DNA from: Cololabis saira
Taxonomy: Eukaryota > Chordata > Actinopteri > Beloniformes > Belonidae
NCBI RefSeq assembly: GCF_033807715.1
Contig: NC_084599.1
Location: 6,544,125-6,608,124 of the forward strand
Direction: 5' to 3'
Length of the DNA stretch: 64,000 nucleotides
Shown here: positions 30,811 through 42,300 of the stretch, one piece after another
How positions within the stretch are numbered: the first letter of the stretch is position 1
Layout: each line of letters starts with the position of its first letter
Position numbers and translations under genes: made by a program
Notes under the pieces: model-generated
Told to the model about the DNA's origin: nothing
The model's database searches: none
Seen by the model: the letters and a program-made list of their open reading frames with translations, nothing else

Positions 30811-31472
30811 GGCCCCGTTTACACATAACCGGGTATTTACAAAAACTGATATTTCCCCCCGTTTGCACAAACCCGCATAAATACGCTGTTAAGGTGCTAT
30901 GAGAAGCCAGACCTACAGGGGGCAGTGTAACGAGAAGCGTAAAGTCATGCTAGCCAATCAGAATCCTGGAAAAAAAGGTCAACAAATGACACGTGTGAAG
31001 CCTGAATAATATGGTTCCGCGTTAAATCGACGGCGTAGCCTACGTACGGTGTGCATTGCCGCGTAACCTACGCCGTGGGCTCTGCGTTGGTGTAACGCAG
31101 AACCATAAATCAGCCTGGACTTCCAGTTACTTCCAAGACGGAACGAGAGTCTTTCGTTTGGAGTGACAGAGAAGTGGAGTTACTTTTAAGTGTGACTTTA
31201 GAATATAAAACAGGTAAAATACAAGAAAATATTGACGATGGCCAAACAAATTGTAAACACAGGTCGCACACATGACGTTGGTGACGTTTCTGTTGCATAA
31301 TGTGACGTTCTGAAGCCTAAATCTCCGTTTTCCTCTGTTTAGACGAAAATCTCCACTTTGGCCGGAGTTTTCAGAAATGATCGTTTTAGGTGACTTTGAA
31401 CTCCATTTTCGTGTAAACGAACGGCCAAAACGCATGAAAACGCCTCCGTTTTTGCTCCGTATAAACAGGGCC
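30811..31472. mobile_element. MITE, Harbinger-like, with TAA target duplication
   Basis: Termini GGCCCCGTTTACAC and GTATAAACAGGGCC are inverted copies with a few mismatches. TAA flanks both sides (30808-30810 and 31473-31475), the 3-bp duplication expected for PIF/Harbinger. 662 bases, no transposase. It carries the hairpin element at 31000-31116. Confidence 0.75.
31000..31116. repeat. Short hairpin element, copy 3
   Basis: GCCTGAATAATATGGTTCCG leads to GTAGCCTACG and is mirrored by CCTACGCCGTGGGCTCTGCG and CGCAGAACCATAAATCAGCC. It is nested in the Harbinger-like MITE. Confidence 0.8.
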
Positions 31473-31475
31473 TAA

Positions 31476-32415
31476 GTGTTTGCCAGATATTGTCATAAAC
31501 TTTAGAAAAGGATGGACGAAGCAAACCTGCCTCAACCATCTTTGGTTTCTATTGCACTTTTGCCTTGATAAACAGACCCAGAGTGGTAAGCCTCTGGCTA
31601 AAGAGCCAGTTGATAGAGATGTTCATGTTGATGTGCGGCTGCTTGCTGCAATACAATACTTATTCCTGAGAGAATGATCAGAACTGGATCACAAAGTTCG
31701 AACACTCTTGAGGCTCTGCATTACTTATTTAATTTATACTTGTAAATCCTGTTCACCTTTGTAGACTAGTAATTGGTAACTGATTTTGTGTAGTTTCATA
31801 TACAGGTAACCACAGGTTTGCCAGTGCACCCACAGAGGCAACTGGCACACCCAAAAATTTTATGTATTTTTTGTGTTTGTCTTACAATCATGCTCGACTC
31901 GATCAATCAATCAATTTGAAAAATTTGCCTTTGGGCTATGCATTGTGATGTGTGGAGGTATTTCGTGTGGCAAGCAGGTATTTTGGACTTGGTTTAGAGG
32001 ACTCTGAATTGACTGTGTTTGGGAAACTCATCAAACTGAAAGTGAATGGGGGACATCAGATCCCGTCCATTAGTGAAGTCTTAGGGTGCTTTCACACCTG
32101 TCCCGTTTGGAGCAGTTTTTCCGAAACAGGGAGCGTTTCCCCCTAAAGATTGGTTCGTTTGGTATGTTGTTGTGGAAATTTTATAAATTGCACAAAGTAA
32201 AGAACTGATCCTTAACAAAACTACAACACCGGTAGCTCGACATTACCAAAGTTTATTTTACTGATGCGCATTCAGGAGAGTCAGCCGAGTCTGCGGCAAT
32301 ATGTTTTTGACTTCTTTATATAGGAATGGGTCAGACCTGACAGATCATTGGATGAAACCTAACACGGCATTCAATGGAAATTGTGCCCCCGCCCCCCCTG
32401 CATGACAGACACATA
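31476..32415. other. No gene recognised
   Basis: Short frames only. TTAGGGTGCTTTCACACCTG at about 32090 resembles a fish DNA-transposon terminus, with no partner seen. Confidence 0.4.
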
Positions 32416-33035
32416 TGGCGCTTTTGCACTAGTACCTCCTCAGCTCGGCGCGGCTCGTCGTCGCTCCACCCTTTTTGTCCCCGTTTGTTTCTCCATCCCC
32501 AGGTGAGAAGTGGGGGGGTTGGGGTGAAACTGCGGTGACGTACTCGATTGCGCAACCGCTTTGTTTGTGTCGGCGCTGATGAGAAATCAGCTGGAGCCGC
32601 GAACGGCTGAGAAAAAAACAGCCCGTCTACATCCCTTTTTTAATTCTCTTGTCAGCCACCAGGTTTATGAACATCTGCACCTCAGAGTTGGATCACCAAA
32701 CAGACGTTTTGCGCTTTATAATAAAATCGCCGCGAGCCGCGGGTCGCTCTCGCGCTGACTCCTGCTTCCTGATTCAAACGTCTGACGGCCCCGGACCCCG
32801 ACCAATCAGTGGCGTGGAGGGTGATGACGGCCCTGCCCCCCGACCAATCAGTGGCGTGGAGGGTGGTGACGTCAGAAATAGTCCCGGCTCAGCCCGGTTA
32901 GAACCTCACCAGAATGGTTACAGAAAAAGTATTGGCTTGGAGCGGCTCTACCCGTCTCAGCCCCTAGTGCAAAAGCGCAAGACGGGGCCGTGGCGGGTAG
33001 AAGCGAGCTGAGGAGGTACTAGTGGAAAAGCGCCA
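32416..33035. mobile_element. MITE sharing termini with the THAP/DDE transposon
   Basis: 620 bases with inverted ends TGGCGCTTTTGCACTAGTAC and GTACTAGTGGAAAAGCGCCA (the last 30 bases match with few mismatches), flanked by ATA on both sides (32413-32415, 33036-33038). The right ~120 bases (ATGGTTACAGAAAAAGTAT, GGAGCGGCTCTACCCGTCTC, GGCCGTGGCGGGTAGAA) match 61640-61762, the outer end of the THAP/DDE transposon. It also holds a 42-base internal direct duplication around GACCAATCAGTGGCGTGGAG. It has no transposase and is presumably mobilised in trans. Confidence 0.8.
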
Positions 33036-33102
33036 ATAGGTGCCAGTTCTCCTATAGAAGGCACACATTACAAAAGAGGCGTGGTCCTTTCTGCATCTAC
33101 AC

Positions 33103-33325
33103 CAGGGGTCTCCAACCCTGGTCCTGGAGAGCACCTATCCAGCATGTTTTAGATCTTTCCTGCTTCAGCACACCATTATACAAGGAGCTGTGTCAGCAAC
33201 AGAACTGTCCGGACCTTGATGACAAGTTAATGACGACCATTGATTAGAATCAGGTGTGTTCATGCAGGGAGACACCTAAAACATGCTGGATAGGTGCTCT
33301 CCAGGACCGGAGTTGGAGACCCCTG
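33103..33325. mobile_element. hAT-type MITE with 8-bp target duplication
   Basis: CAGGGGTCTCCAAC at the left and GTTGGAGACCCCTG at the right are perfect inverted ends. The 8-mer ATCTACAC flanks both sides (33095-33102 and 33326-33333), as hAT transposases produce. At 223 bases it is non-autonomous. The perfect duplication suggests a fairly recent insertion. Confidence 0.9.
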
Positions 33326-34708
33326 ATCTACACATACATTACAAAAGAGGTGCAACACCTTCATCTGCATCCACATCCTATACATCCCCCTCTATCTAGT
33401 TCTGGCCCTTTGTTGGTATTTGCATTTACACAGCTGTTGATCTCCGCCTCCACCGTCCTGCTCCCCACAGCTGCCGACCCCCCGTTGGAAAAATACAATG
33501 TTTGAATTTTTCCATGACACTCCCCACTTTTGATTAATTACACACATTGAATCACATATACAAAGTAGGTCTTATCTTTCAAAGAACTCCATCTCTGATT
33601 CTTCAGCGTTATTTTGGGGAGGTAAGAGAACAGGTAGTCCAACCGTTGCAAGAAGGTTATAACTAAGCAATGTAGCACTGAACATTTGAATAACCAAAGA
33701 TTCACCAAGGGAATGATATAACATGGCAAAACCATGAGCAAAACAAAATGCTTGGTGGACATCCAGAGTGCTGCAAGCCATCAGATGTTATCCTGAGGGT
33801 CATGATGATCGACATCATTGGCTGCTCGTGTGCATCGGAGGGACAGGGGTCCTGATGTTGTGAAGAGGGCAAGGCAGAGGAGACCTAATGGGATATATGA
33901 GTCTATCGTTGCCACGTTGAGGGTTACTACCTCTCACGTTAACTGGTCTCAGGGATTTATTCTGCCCTGTGGTTGAGAGACCAGCTTCCTGGTGGTCCTC
34001 AGGAGAAGTGCCTGAGAACCTCCTGCAATGTCTTGCGTGGATCCAGATGGCCCTTTCAGCAATCTTTACTGCCGTATGGGTGACGAGGAGTACTTGGAAT
34101 GGGCCTTGCCACCTCTTGGATTTCCAGTGCTTCATCCGGAATTCCTTCACCAGGATCCAGTCGCCGCAAAGGATGTAAGGGGCCCTCAGCTGGTCTCGGT
34201 AGGGCCGCCTTTACTGCAGTCTGCACCTGCGATAAGGCTTGTACAGATTTAGACAAGAAACAATAATTTCACTATAGCACATGTTAGTGGAGAGAACTCT
34301 CCACTTTGGAGGGTTTCAATTCTGGTCACGGGTGGTCGTCCAAACAAAATTTAAAAGGGTCTTAATTTAGTTCTAGTCCGTTTACGCATGCGCAGACCTA
34401 TCAAAACTAGTAGTAATGTCTTTAGTAAACCATAAGGTTACCTGTTGAAGCCTCCCCCCTTTGGACACATGGTTCAACCCATAAGTCCACTTGACAAAAG
34501 ATCTGGTGAGAGAGGGAGGTTGAAGTGCCGCAGCATTTCAGCTAGAGATGGCATCTTCTCTGTGTGTGTGATCTACACACTTGAGCACAGAGATCTGCTT
34601 GGGCAGAAGAATTGAATCTAACAAGGTGGGGAATTGTTCTGCATTTAAAATGGGTTTCCCATCAGACTTGATGAATTTTCTGTGTTTCCACAGGGCTCCA
34701 AAATCATG

Positions 34709-34713
34709 GACAC
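34709..34713. repeat. Target-site duplication of the solo LTR (left)
   Basis: GACAC here and at 34961-34965 flank the solo LTR. Removing the LTR and one copy restores the continuous RNase H frame between YVFGV and HDFG. Confidence 0.85.
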
Positions 34714-34960
34714 TGTAGCACGGTGAGTGCTACGGGGCCCGACCGACAGGATAGAGAGGACATGGAGTTTAGTGCAGAACCCTTTTATTGAACCTCACAC
34801 CCAGGACACACGTGCACAAGCACCACGACCAGCAGCAGCAGCTTCTCCGACTCTGCAGCTTCTCTGTCTCTCCCTTATAAGGCTGGCAGGGTGGAAAGGT
34901 TGACGGGCCACACCTGTGTCCCGTCAGCCTGAGTGGCTGCAGCTCCTCCACCCTGCCACA
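34714..34960 (-). mobile_element. Solo LTR inserted in the retroviral RNase H
   Basis: 247 bases beginning TG and ending CA on both readings, flanked by a 5-bp duplication (GACAC). Read on the minus strand it has CCTTATAAGG as TATA box and TTCAATAAAAG as poly(A) signal, so the LTR is in the same orientation as the retrovirus it interrupts. No internal region follows, as expected after LTR-LTR recombination. It is the same family as 13727-13961. Confidence 0.9.
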
Positions 34961-36779
34961 GACACCAAAGACATACCTTGAATCAGTGTAGATGGTCACA
35001 GTTTAGTCAGCTGTCAGCTTGTAGGCTTCTGTAAGTGCATGAGTTCATCAGTCTGAGTAGAGAAATAAGATAGCAGCGAGCCTGAGGACAGAACAGAGTG
35101 TTGAGAACATACAGCAAATCCTACACGTTTCTTCCCTGAGGGATCACGTGAGGATGAGCCATCAACAAAGAGATTCAAATTAGGGTTAAGGAGAGGTGTG
35201 TCAAATAGGTCAGCTTGAGTGGTTCACACCTCCAAAAGAACCTGATCACAGGAATGGTCATACCATCCTCAGTAGGAGGAGGGTGACTGAATTAAGAATG
35301 TTACATCTTTGAACAGTAACATTAGGCATAGAAGTGTATCTCAGCCATCTGGCTGCAGATAGATGAGATGTCTGTCCAGCAGAATGATGGAGACAGAGTG
35401 AGGAACCATAACGGACAAGGAAGAGGAGTCCACAATGTCCCTAGAGGCCAAAACAGCCTTTTCTGCAGCAGCAACAGCTCGAAGACAACCAGGAAGTCCT
35501 GCAGCCACAGGGCCCAGCTTAGAAGAATAATATGCAACAGGTCGCAGCCGGTCACCATAGTGCTGCAAGAGAACAAATGACATAAATCTCTAAACGGCTT
35601 TGTGGAGTCTGGCAAGGCCAGCTCAGGGGCTGACAGAAAGGCCTGCTTCAAGTACATAAAAGCTTCTTCTTCTTCAGTTGTCCAAGAAACCTTATCATGA
35701 GCAGTAAGAAAATGACCATGAATTAGACACAAGCGCCTCCACTGTAGAGTAATTTTGGGATGAAATTACGACAGTAACTGGTCATCCCGAGAAACAACAT
35801 CAGTTGTTTCTTGGTTTGGGTTTTGGAATTTTTTGAATTGCCTGAACACGTGTGTCTGACAAGCGGCGAGTGTGGTTGGAAATGACATGGACCAAAAATA
35901 TCACTTCAGTTTACAAAAATTGCAATTTGGACAAACTGGCCTTGTGGCCCTTGTCATGCAGATGAGTGAGCAACCGGACCGTGTCATTCTCAAATTGTCC
36001 TGCAGAGAGAGAGCACAGAGTAAAAGGTTGTCCACATATTGTAACAATATTGTCCCTGGGGATAGAACTAAATCAGTTAGAGAGTCTCGGAGAGCTGCAT
36101 TGTAGATGGTGTGAGGATTCGGCACAGTGGCTGAACGAGGAACAACAGCTTTATGTACAGTCTGTCATTTCTGTACAAACCTCCATTCAACAGGTTGGTC
36201 AGGTCCATCTGATTTTCCTTACAGGAAACAGGGAAGTTCTGATTGGAGATGTAGAAAATGGAATAATCACACCAGCATTCAACAAAGACTCAAAGACAGG
36301 TGTGATACCTTTGACAGCGTCAGATTCGAGAGGATATTGCTTCTGACACGGACTGAAGGAAGGTGTTATGACAACAGATTCACAACCTTTGACCGAACCA
36401 ACGTCATATTTGGAACGAGCCAACCGCTCGGGGACACGTCTCTGAGTGCCTCTGGTATGTGAAGAGAGGAAGAAACTTAAGAGGATAAAACAGACCAAGT
36501 CATCATCAGCTACCAGCTGCACAGCTCCCTGGACTGTAATGGACTGCTAAAACATTTTACAACAGGGAGAATAGAACACACTCTCATCAGGGATAGGTTC
36601 CCAATCAGTTGCATCCTCCTCTTTACTAACAAATCAACCCAACCAATGTCATTCTGCATCAGATGGTTTAGACAACAAAACATGCGGAAGAGTACTAGCA
36701 TGGGAAAGAAACAAACGTTTCTGCTCTGGGGTTAGTGAGACAGACAAAACACCTTCTTCAGGATTTGATAAAGTCTACA

Positions 36780-39150
36780 AGTATACATTTTAAGTCCCTT
36801 CCCGAAAAGATTTATGGGACACATGACACAAATCTGATAATAGAAAACTATATTTAAACCCACCGCCAGCGAGGCCCACCCCCCCACCCCCCGGCGGCGG
36901 TTAGGCGTCAGAGCTGTTCAAATTAAGGCTTCCCATGTTCACATAGGCCTGTGGCCCAATAGTGGTAGTTTTATATCAATTTATGTTATTAAGAAGTATT
37001 CGACTTTATTGATGACTTTGCATCCCGAAAATAGAACCATGTGCATCTGTAAAAGGCACACGTGCATGTTTAGTGCTAATTTCAGACCTGCTAGACCTGC
37101 TAGACCTGCTTTGAGGTTTTTTGTGGGGGATTAAGGTGGTTGAATTATGTTTATGTCTGTTTATGATAAGAACTTTGTTTGGTCATTAAACATATAAAAA
37201 TGACAAGAGAAATTATTTTCTTTTGAGCGGGAACCCAATGTATGAATTTGACCAATGTTATTATTGATTAAAAGTTCAGCCCTTAAACTTTCCAATAAAA
37301 ATTGCAGGAATGAATGTCTTATTCTCTTAATATAACCAAATATAATATAGTAATTTAGTTGTTCTTTTGAGTAACAATTTTTATTCAGCTAAATTTCAGG
37401 ACATAAAAACTTAAAATTAAATAAAACACGTGTTTTTCATAAAGAACTTGTGGAAGAAAAACTTTTTTTTAGAGTTACAATAGCAATCTGAGTTATGATA
37501 ATAACTCTCCAGGTAATTAAATAAAACACGTGTTTTTCATAAAGAACTTGTGGAAGAACAACTTTCTTAGAGTTACGATAGCAATCTGAGTTATGATAAT
37601 AACTCTCCAGGTACTTAAAATGAATGACATTTTAACCACACCATTATTACACCACACCTGTAACATCTGCCAGAATGTCTCAACTCAACTTACTTTGAAG
37701 ACATGAATTAATCCTACCACTGAACAACAAGGTTTAGACTGCACGCATGCTTTACTTTACTTACTGACACTTCTCTAAAGTTTCATGACTTTCCGGGAGA
37801 GCGTATGTGATCTATTTCTCGGAAAAAAATCAGTCCAAAGACAAAAGTTAAATGAAAATCATCCATTAGTTCTGCCACAACAGATTTCAACAGGAGCACA
37901 ACTGGCCGTGATGACATACAGTACACACATTTACAGGTGTAAACATTTACATAAATAATGGTTAATGTGGAAAAATTCTACTTTGAATGGAACCTTTACC
38001 TTTCAGATGAAAACATTTGATAACAGAGCATAATCAGACTAGCCAACCTCATTTTGGGGCATATGTTGCTGAACCTAGATTTGACCAACAGAAACAACAA
38101 TCATGATGGTAGACACTTGGCATGATGGGTCCATCACTTACTCTGCCCCTCTTCCTGCGCTGATGCACTCATCAATCTGAAACAGGATAGATTTTAAAGA
38201 TTAATTGCCTTAATTGCCTTAATAAGTAACATCGTCAGATCGTCATCTGGTTATTTCATTACCGTATCAAGTTTTAGTCAGCTGAATGACCTTAAGCTAG
38301 TTGTTGTAACAACTCTCAATTTACCAAGAAAAGATAAAAACACAAATATATATTTTTTAGCTAAATAATGCAATGACCATGAATCACAAATGATTAGTGA
38401 TGATCATTAAGACGGTCACACAAACAGACAGAGAAAAGAGCAACCCATAAATGAGCCCCTTTGTTTTAATTTGTTTCTCTTTGAGGTTTAATTAAGTATT
38501 TTGAATTGAATTTGAATAAGGTATTCCATGCAGATTGAATTTTAAAACGTTTTACTCATACACTTGCTGCAACAAGGTTTTCGGTACTTGCCTATAATCT
38601 CACACAGTGGGTATAACTTCAGTTAGATTCTTAACACAGTCAATTCACATGGAAATTCATTTTTAGCCTGATCACAAAGCACACACCAAATAAATATTTC
38701 CATAAAAACAAAAAAAGAAAGAAAAGAAATGCACTTTATGATGCAGAAAAAAAGATTCTCCACTTTTTTTCATTTTCATTTTGGTTTTTTTTTTCCATAC
38801 CAAATGAAAAAAACTTTTTAATGCTGTCTCAAGTAGCATTGTTGTTCATGGGGTTTTAAAACAGACTGTAAACACTGTTAATACTAACAAAATGATTATT
38901 AATAGTTTAACATATTCACAACAAAAATGTATAAAATGGATTAGCATGGCAAAAAAGTCAAACAAAACTAAAACATTTAGTAATAATTGTGATTAATCAA
39001 TTGTGATATTGATTTAAGGTCATATCAGCCAGCCCTTGCATCATTATATGACAACAGGTGGCTCTGAGTGCAATGATTGGAATGTGGTTGCAACAAAATC
39101 CACCTAACTGGAAAAACAAGATCTTACTGGAAGTGTCACGATACAGTGTC
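36780..39150. other. No gene recognised; 100-bp tandem duplication at 37415-37613
   Basis: AT-rich DNA upstream of the alpha-tectorin-like gene. A unit of about 100 bases (AATTAAATAAAACACGTGTT to ATAACTCTCCAGGT) occurs at 37415-37514 and again at 37515-37613. A C/G-rich spot lies at 36860-36900. No supported coding region. Confidence 0.5.
37415..37613. repeat. 100-bp tandem duplication
   Basis: Two head-to-tail copies differing at a few bases, mainly in the length of a T run. Confidence 0.85.
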
Positions 39151-39154
39151 ACGA

Positions 39155-39164
39155 CTATATAATG
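39155..39164 (+). promoter_or_regulatory. TATA box of the alpha-tectorin-like gene
   Basis: CTATATAATG is a strong TATA match placed about 60 bases upstream of a consensus donor (GTAATA at 39216) that closes a short untranslated first exon. The intron ends TTTCAG at 39330, two bases before the ATG. Confidence 0.6.
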
Positions 39165-39189
39165 TCTCTGTGCAGCGCTGCACATCAGA

Positions 39190-39215
39190 TGTGAACAGAA
39201 GAAGCACATGAGCAG
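39190..39215 (+). other. Untranslated first exon of the alpha-tectorin-like gene (5' end approximate)
   Basis: A leader exon between the TATA box and the donor at 39216. The start is set by TATA spacing only. It splices to 39331, where the ATG follows after two bases. Confidence 0.45.
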
Positions 39216-39332
39216 GTAATATGTTCATTTTTAAAACATTTTAATTTCCATCCAGGTGTAATTGAATCTCTGAAAGGGCTTTTCATTTTGTTTTGATTGT
39301 GTTAGGCTGACAGATTTTCTGATATTTCAGAA

Positions 39333-42300
39333 ATGGAAGGTAAAATCCTTCTGCTTGTGCTGCTTTTGTCAGTGATGAGTAAGTATTTTATCCTTTTTAT
39401 TCCCTTCCATTTGATCGGGTGCATTTCAAATTCACTAACTTGCTTGTGAGCGTTTTATTGACTTTCTCAGATTTTTATACAGTAATGTGTTTATCTTCAT
39501 AGGTCGAGCGGCTGACCGGGATCTAGGTCAGTTGAGATTTCTTCTTTTCAGTTGTTAGTCATGAAAATAATTAAACATTTGTGAATATGTATTTTGTTCT
39601 TTGACTGGATACAAATTTGGAGCTGTTTTCTGTGGCTAATGTCATTGAAATTAGTATTTAGATTTCATTTTTTTCAAGGTTATAGTGACATGTTTTATAA
39701 ACTGGTGTTATCATTTTTGATAATTTGAATAATATATATAATCTTTATTTTTTATTTATTTATACTGATACTGACTTGGCCATTGAAGAATATTCAATTT
39801 TCATTCAAAATGTCTTAAACCGTATTCAAAGTATTTTTAGGGCCATTTGCAAACCATACTGAGATGAGTTTTGTAACGTTTAGATGAATTCGAGCAGTGA
39901 TGACAACCGTAAATACCTCCGATTTGATCTTTCTACTTCTGTCAGCAGTCATATTATAATAATTACACCAGTAAACCTGTTCCACTGGAAGCCGAACATA
40001 GTATACCTAAAAGTGCCTCCACCTTGTTTGACAAATGATGTTTTAAAAAACAGCTTTTCATTTTGCTTTGAATGAAAAGCAAATCCTTTATTAAAAGTTT
40101 CTCTTTCTTTGAAAATGTAGATACATTGCTTAGAAAACATGTAACGCTTAAATGGTATATGACATACTTTTGGGAAACCTTTTCGATAAATTAAGACTTA
40201 AAGGGGACATATTATGGCATTTAATGTATATTTTAAACAGGCCTTGAATGTCTTAAAAACAACTAAAGCTTGTTTTTTCTACATAAATCAGAAATTCAGT
40301 CTCTGGGCCGTGTTTTTATTTTTTCCGCTTCTAAAGCCTTTTTCTGTGATTCATTTTCAGGGCGGGGGGGGGCTATGATAATGAGGCTCTGTGCTGATTG
40401 GCTGCTTGAATGACGTGTAGCAGGGAAGGAGACAAAGCGTCGCTCCGGGCAGAAGAGCAGCGGCTGCGTAGCAAAGCGTGTCCACGGTTCTGCGTTAAAT
40501 CGACACGTACCCTACGCCGTAGGCTCTGCGTTGGTGTAACGCGGAACCATAAATCAGCCTTTAGTCACCTCGTCTTCACACTAATTCACACAGGAAGATT
40601 GAATTTAATTCTAAACAGTTACACCACAGTTATTTACTCCAATTCCTCATCATTTCACGTCTTATGTTACAAGACAAATGAATCATGTTAACTGTAAAGA
40701 AATCACAACACTGAATTTTCACAAATGGCAACTTTATTGTTAAAATATATATATAAAATTTATGCACTATTGCTGGCTCAAGGAAGGGCCGCGCGTCTTC
40801 TGAATGTGAACAGCTCCAGGTGCTTGAAAGATCTGAAACCACAGAAGAAAAATGTATTACGGTACTAATAGAGCCCCGAGCCCGGGGCTCCTCGACGGTC
40901 CGGTCCGTGAGCAGCCCCCGCAGCTCCGTATGCGGCGCCGGGGCTCTGGAGCTAAGCTAAATACTTAGCCCATGCAAAGATCATACAAATATAAATAACA
41001 TTAAAAAAAAGGAACATACCGCTGACTCGTGTGCAGTTGCCGGGTCCGTGCTGTGGGAACTGATCCTTTTATGAGGGTAAATGTCGATGCAAAACCTCAT
41101 TTCGACTCTCCCTCGCTGTTCAAACAGCCACCGCGGCTGAACAATGGCGGACGCTCGAGCCGGCGGAGAGAGCTGGTTGTGGGCTTGGTTTCAGCAGCGG
41201 AGGCCGAACCTCTGCGCCTCGGGTGACGTCACCCTAGGCGCAGATTCTAATCGGCTAAAAAAAAAACACGTGACACTGGGGGATTCTGTAAGGCGGGGGT
41301 CAGAGACCTTGCAGAAATTCATGGTATTTTGTCTCCCCTGTGCTGGCAGGGTGAGGGGAGACCACTTTATATATGTTAAAACAAGAAAAAACGTGTTTTT
41401 CATAATATGTCCCCTTTAAATTATACACTTTCATCACATCTTGACTGTTTTCTTTCAAATCCATTGAGGTTATAAAGGCAACATCATAAAAACTCTGTAT
41501 TTTGCGCAAATAATATACTACTGGACCTGACTGTATGGTAAAGGTTTGCTGATCACTAACTATTGCAAAGTCCTATTTAAGACCAATATGTCAGAGAGAG
41601 AGAGTCAGAGTCATTTTTATTGTCCCTCTAGGGGAAATTCTTTTAGCAGTCTGGGAAAACAGTCATTATACAAACACAGTATACCAATAAGAACAATTAA
41701 AACATCAAAACGTGACATAGTAACCATAATAAATGAGTAAAAGCAAAAGTGCTTTCAGCAGTGCAGGCAGAATGATAAAAATGTATTAAAAATATTAAAA
41801 TTTATGCAAGTTGATCATTTTAACAGCGGTTGGTATAAAAGAAAATTTATACCTATTGCTATTGGCCTTGGGAAGCCTATAGCGCCGCCCAGAAGGGAGA
41901 GGGACAAACTCTTCTGACAGAGGGTGATCAGGACTGGCCAAGATGTCTTGTGCCTTATTCAGGACTCGACCTTCGTAGATGTCAGTCAGAGAGAGCTGCT
42001 GAGTGCCAATGATTTTACTGGCTGCTCTGACAATGTCCTGCATCCTCTTTTTGTTCTGCACTGTCAAGTTGCCATACCACAATACAATACAGAAAGTTAA
42101 AATTGATTCAATAAAAGACTTATAAAATAACACCAATAGTGTTTTCTCCACATTAAAAGTGTAATATGTGTAATATGTAAAATCTTGCCACAACATAAAG
42201 AAGGATTGTCGTATGATTGATGCATGCATGCAAATAGGTTTTGATACTTTAACAAAAAGATGTATTATATTGCTTGTTCTATGCAAAATTACAATAGCAG

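Larger units (their letters stand above)
33815..36700 (-). pseudogene. Class I endogenous retrovirus pol relic
   Basis: Minus-strand pieces, in order from right to left: the protease/RT junction and RT start (about 36520-36199; GITPVFESLLNAGV, LFPVRKIR), the RT active-site region (36125-35901; LQYVDN where YVDD is expected), the RT end and RNase H start (35732-35000; WTTEEEEAFMYLKQAFLSAP, LRPVAYYSSKLGPV, YTDSRYVFGV), the RNase H end (34713-34290; HDFGALWKHRKF), and the integrase C-terminus (34256-33815; WQGPFQVLLVTHTAVKI). This is the layout of gamma/epsilon-type retroviruses. Several frameshifts and stops, the changed catalytic site, the solo LTR at 34714, and loss of most of integrase leave nothing functional. 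I recognise no gag or env. Confidence 0.85.

Noticed and set aside
33538..33781. Possible env remnant downstream of the retroviral integrase end
   Set aside because: Short minus-strand frames exist, but I see no signal peptide, furin site, fusion peptide or CX6CC motif.
38135..38180. Possible minus-strand micro-exon (ATTGATGAGTGCATCAG between a TTTCAG acceptor and a GTAAGT donor)
   Set aside because: Good splice consensus but no neighbouring exons or frame to join; chance occurrence is likely.
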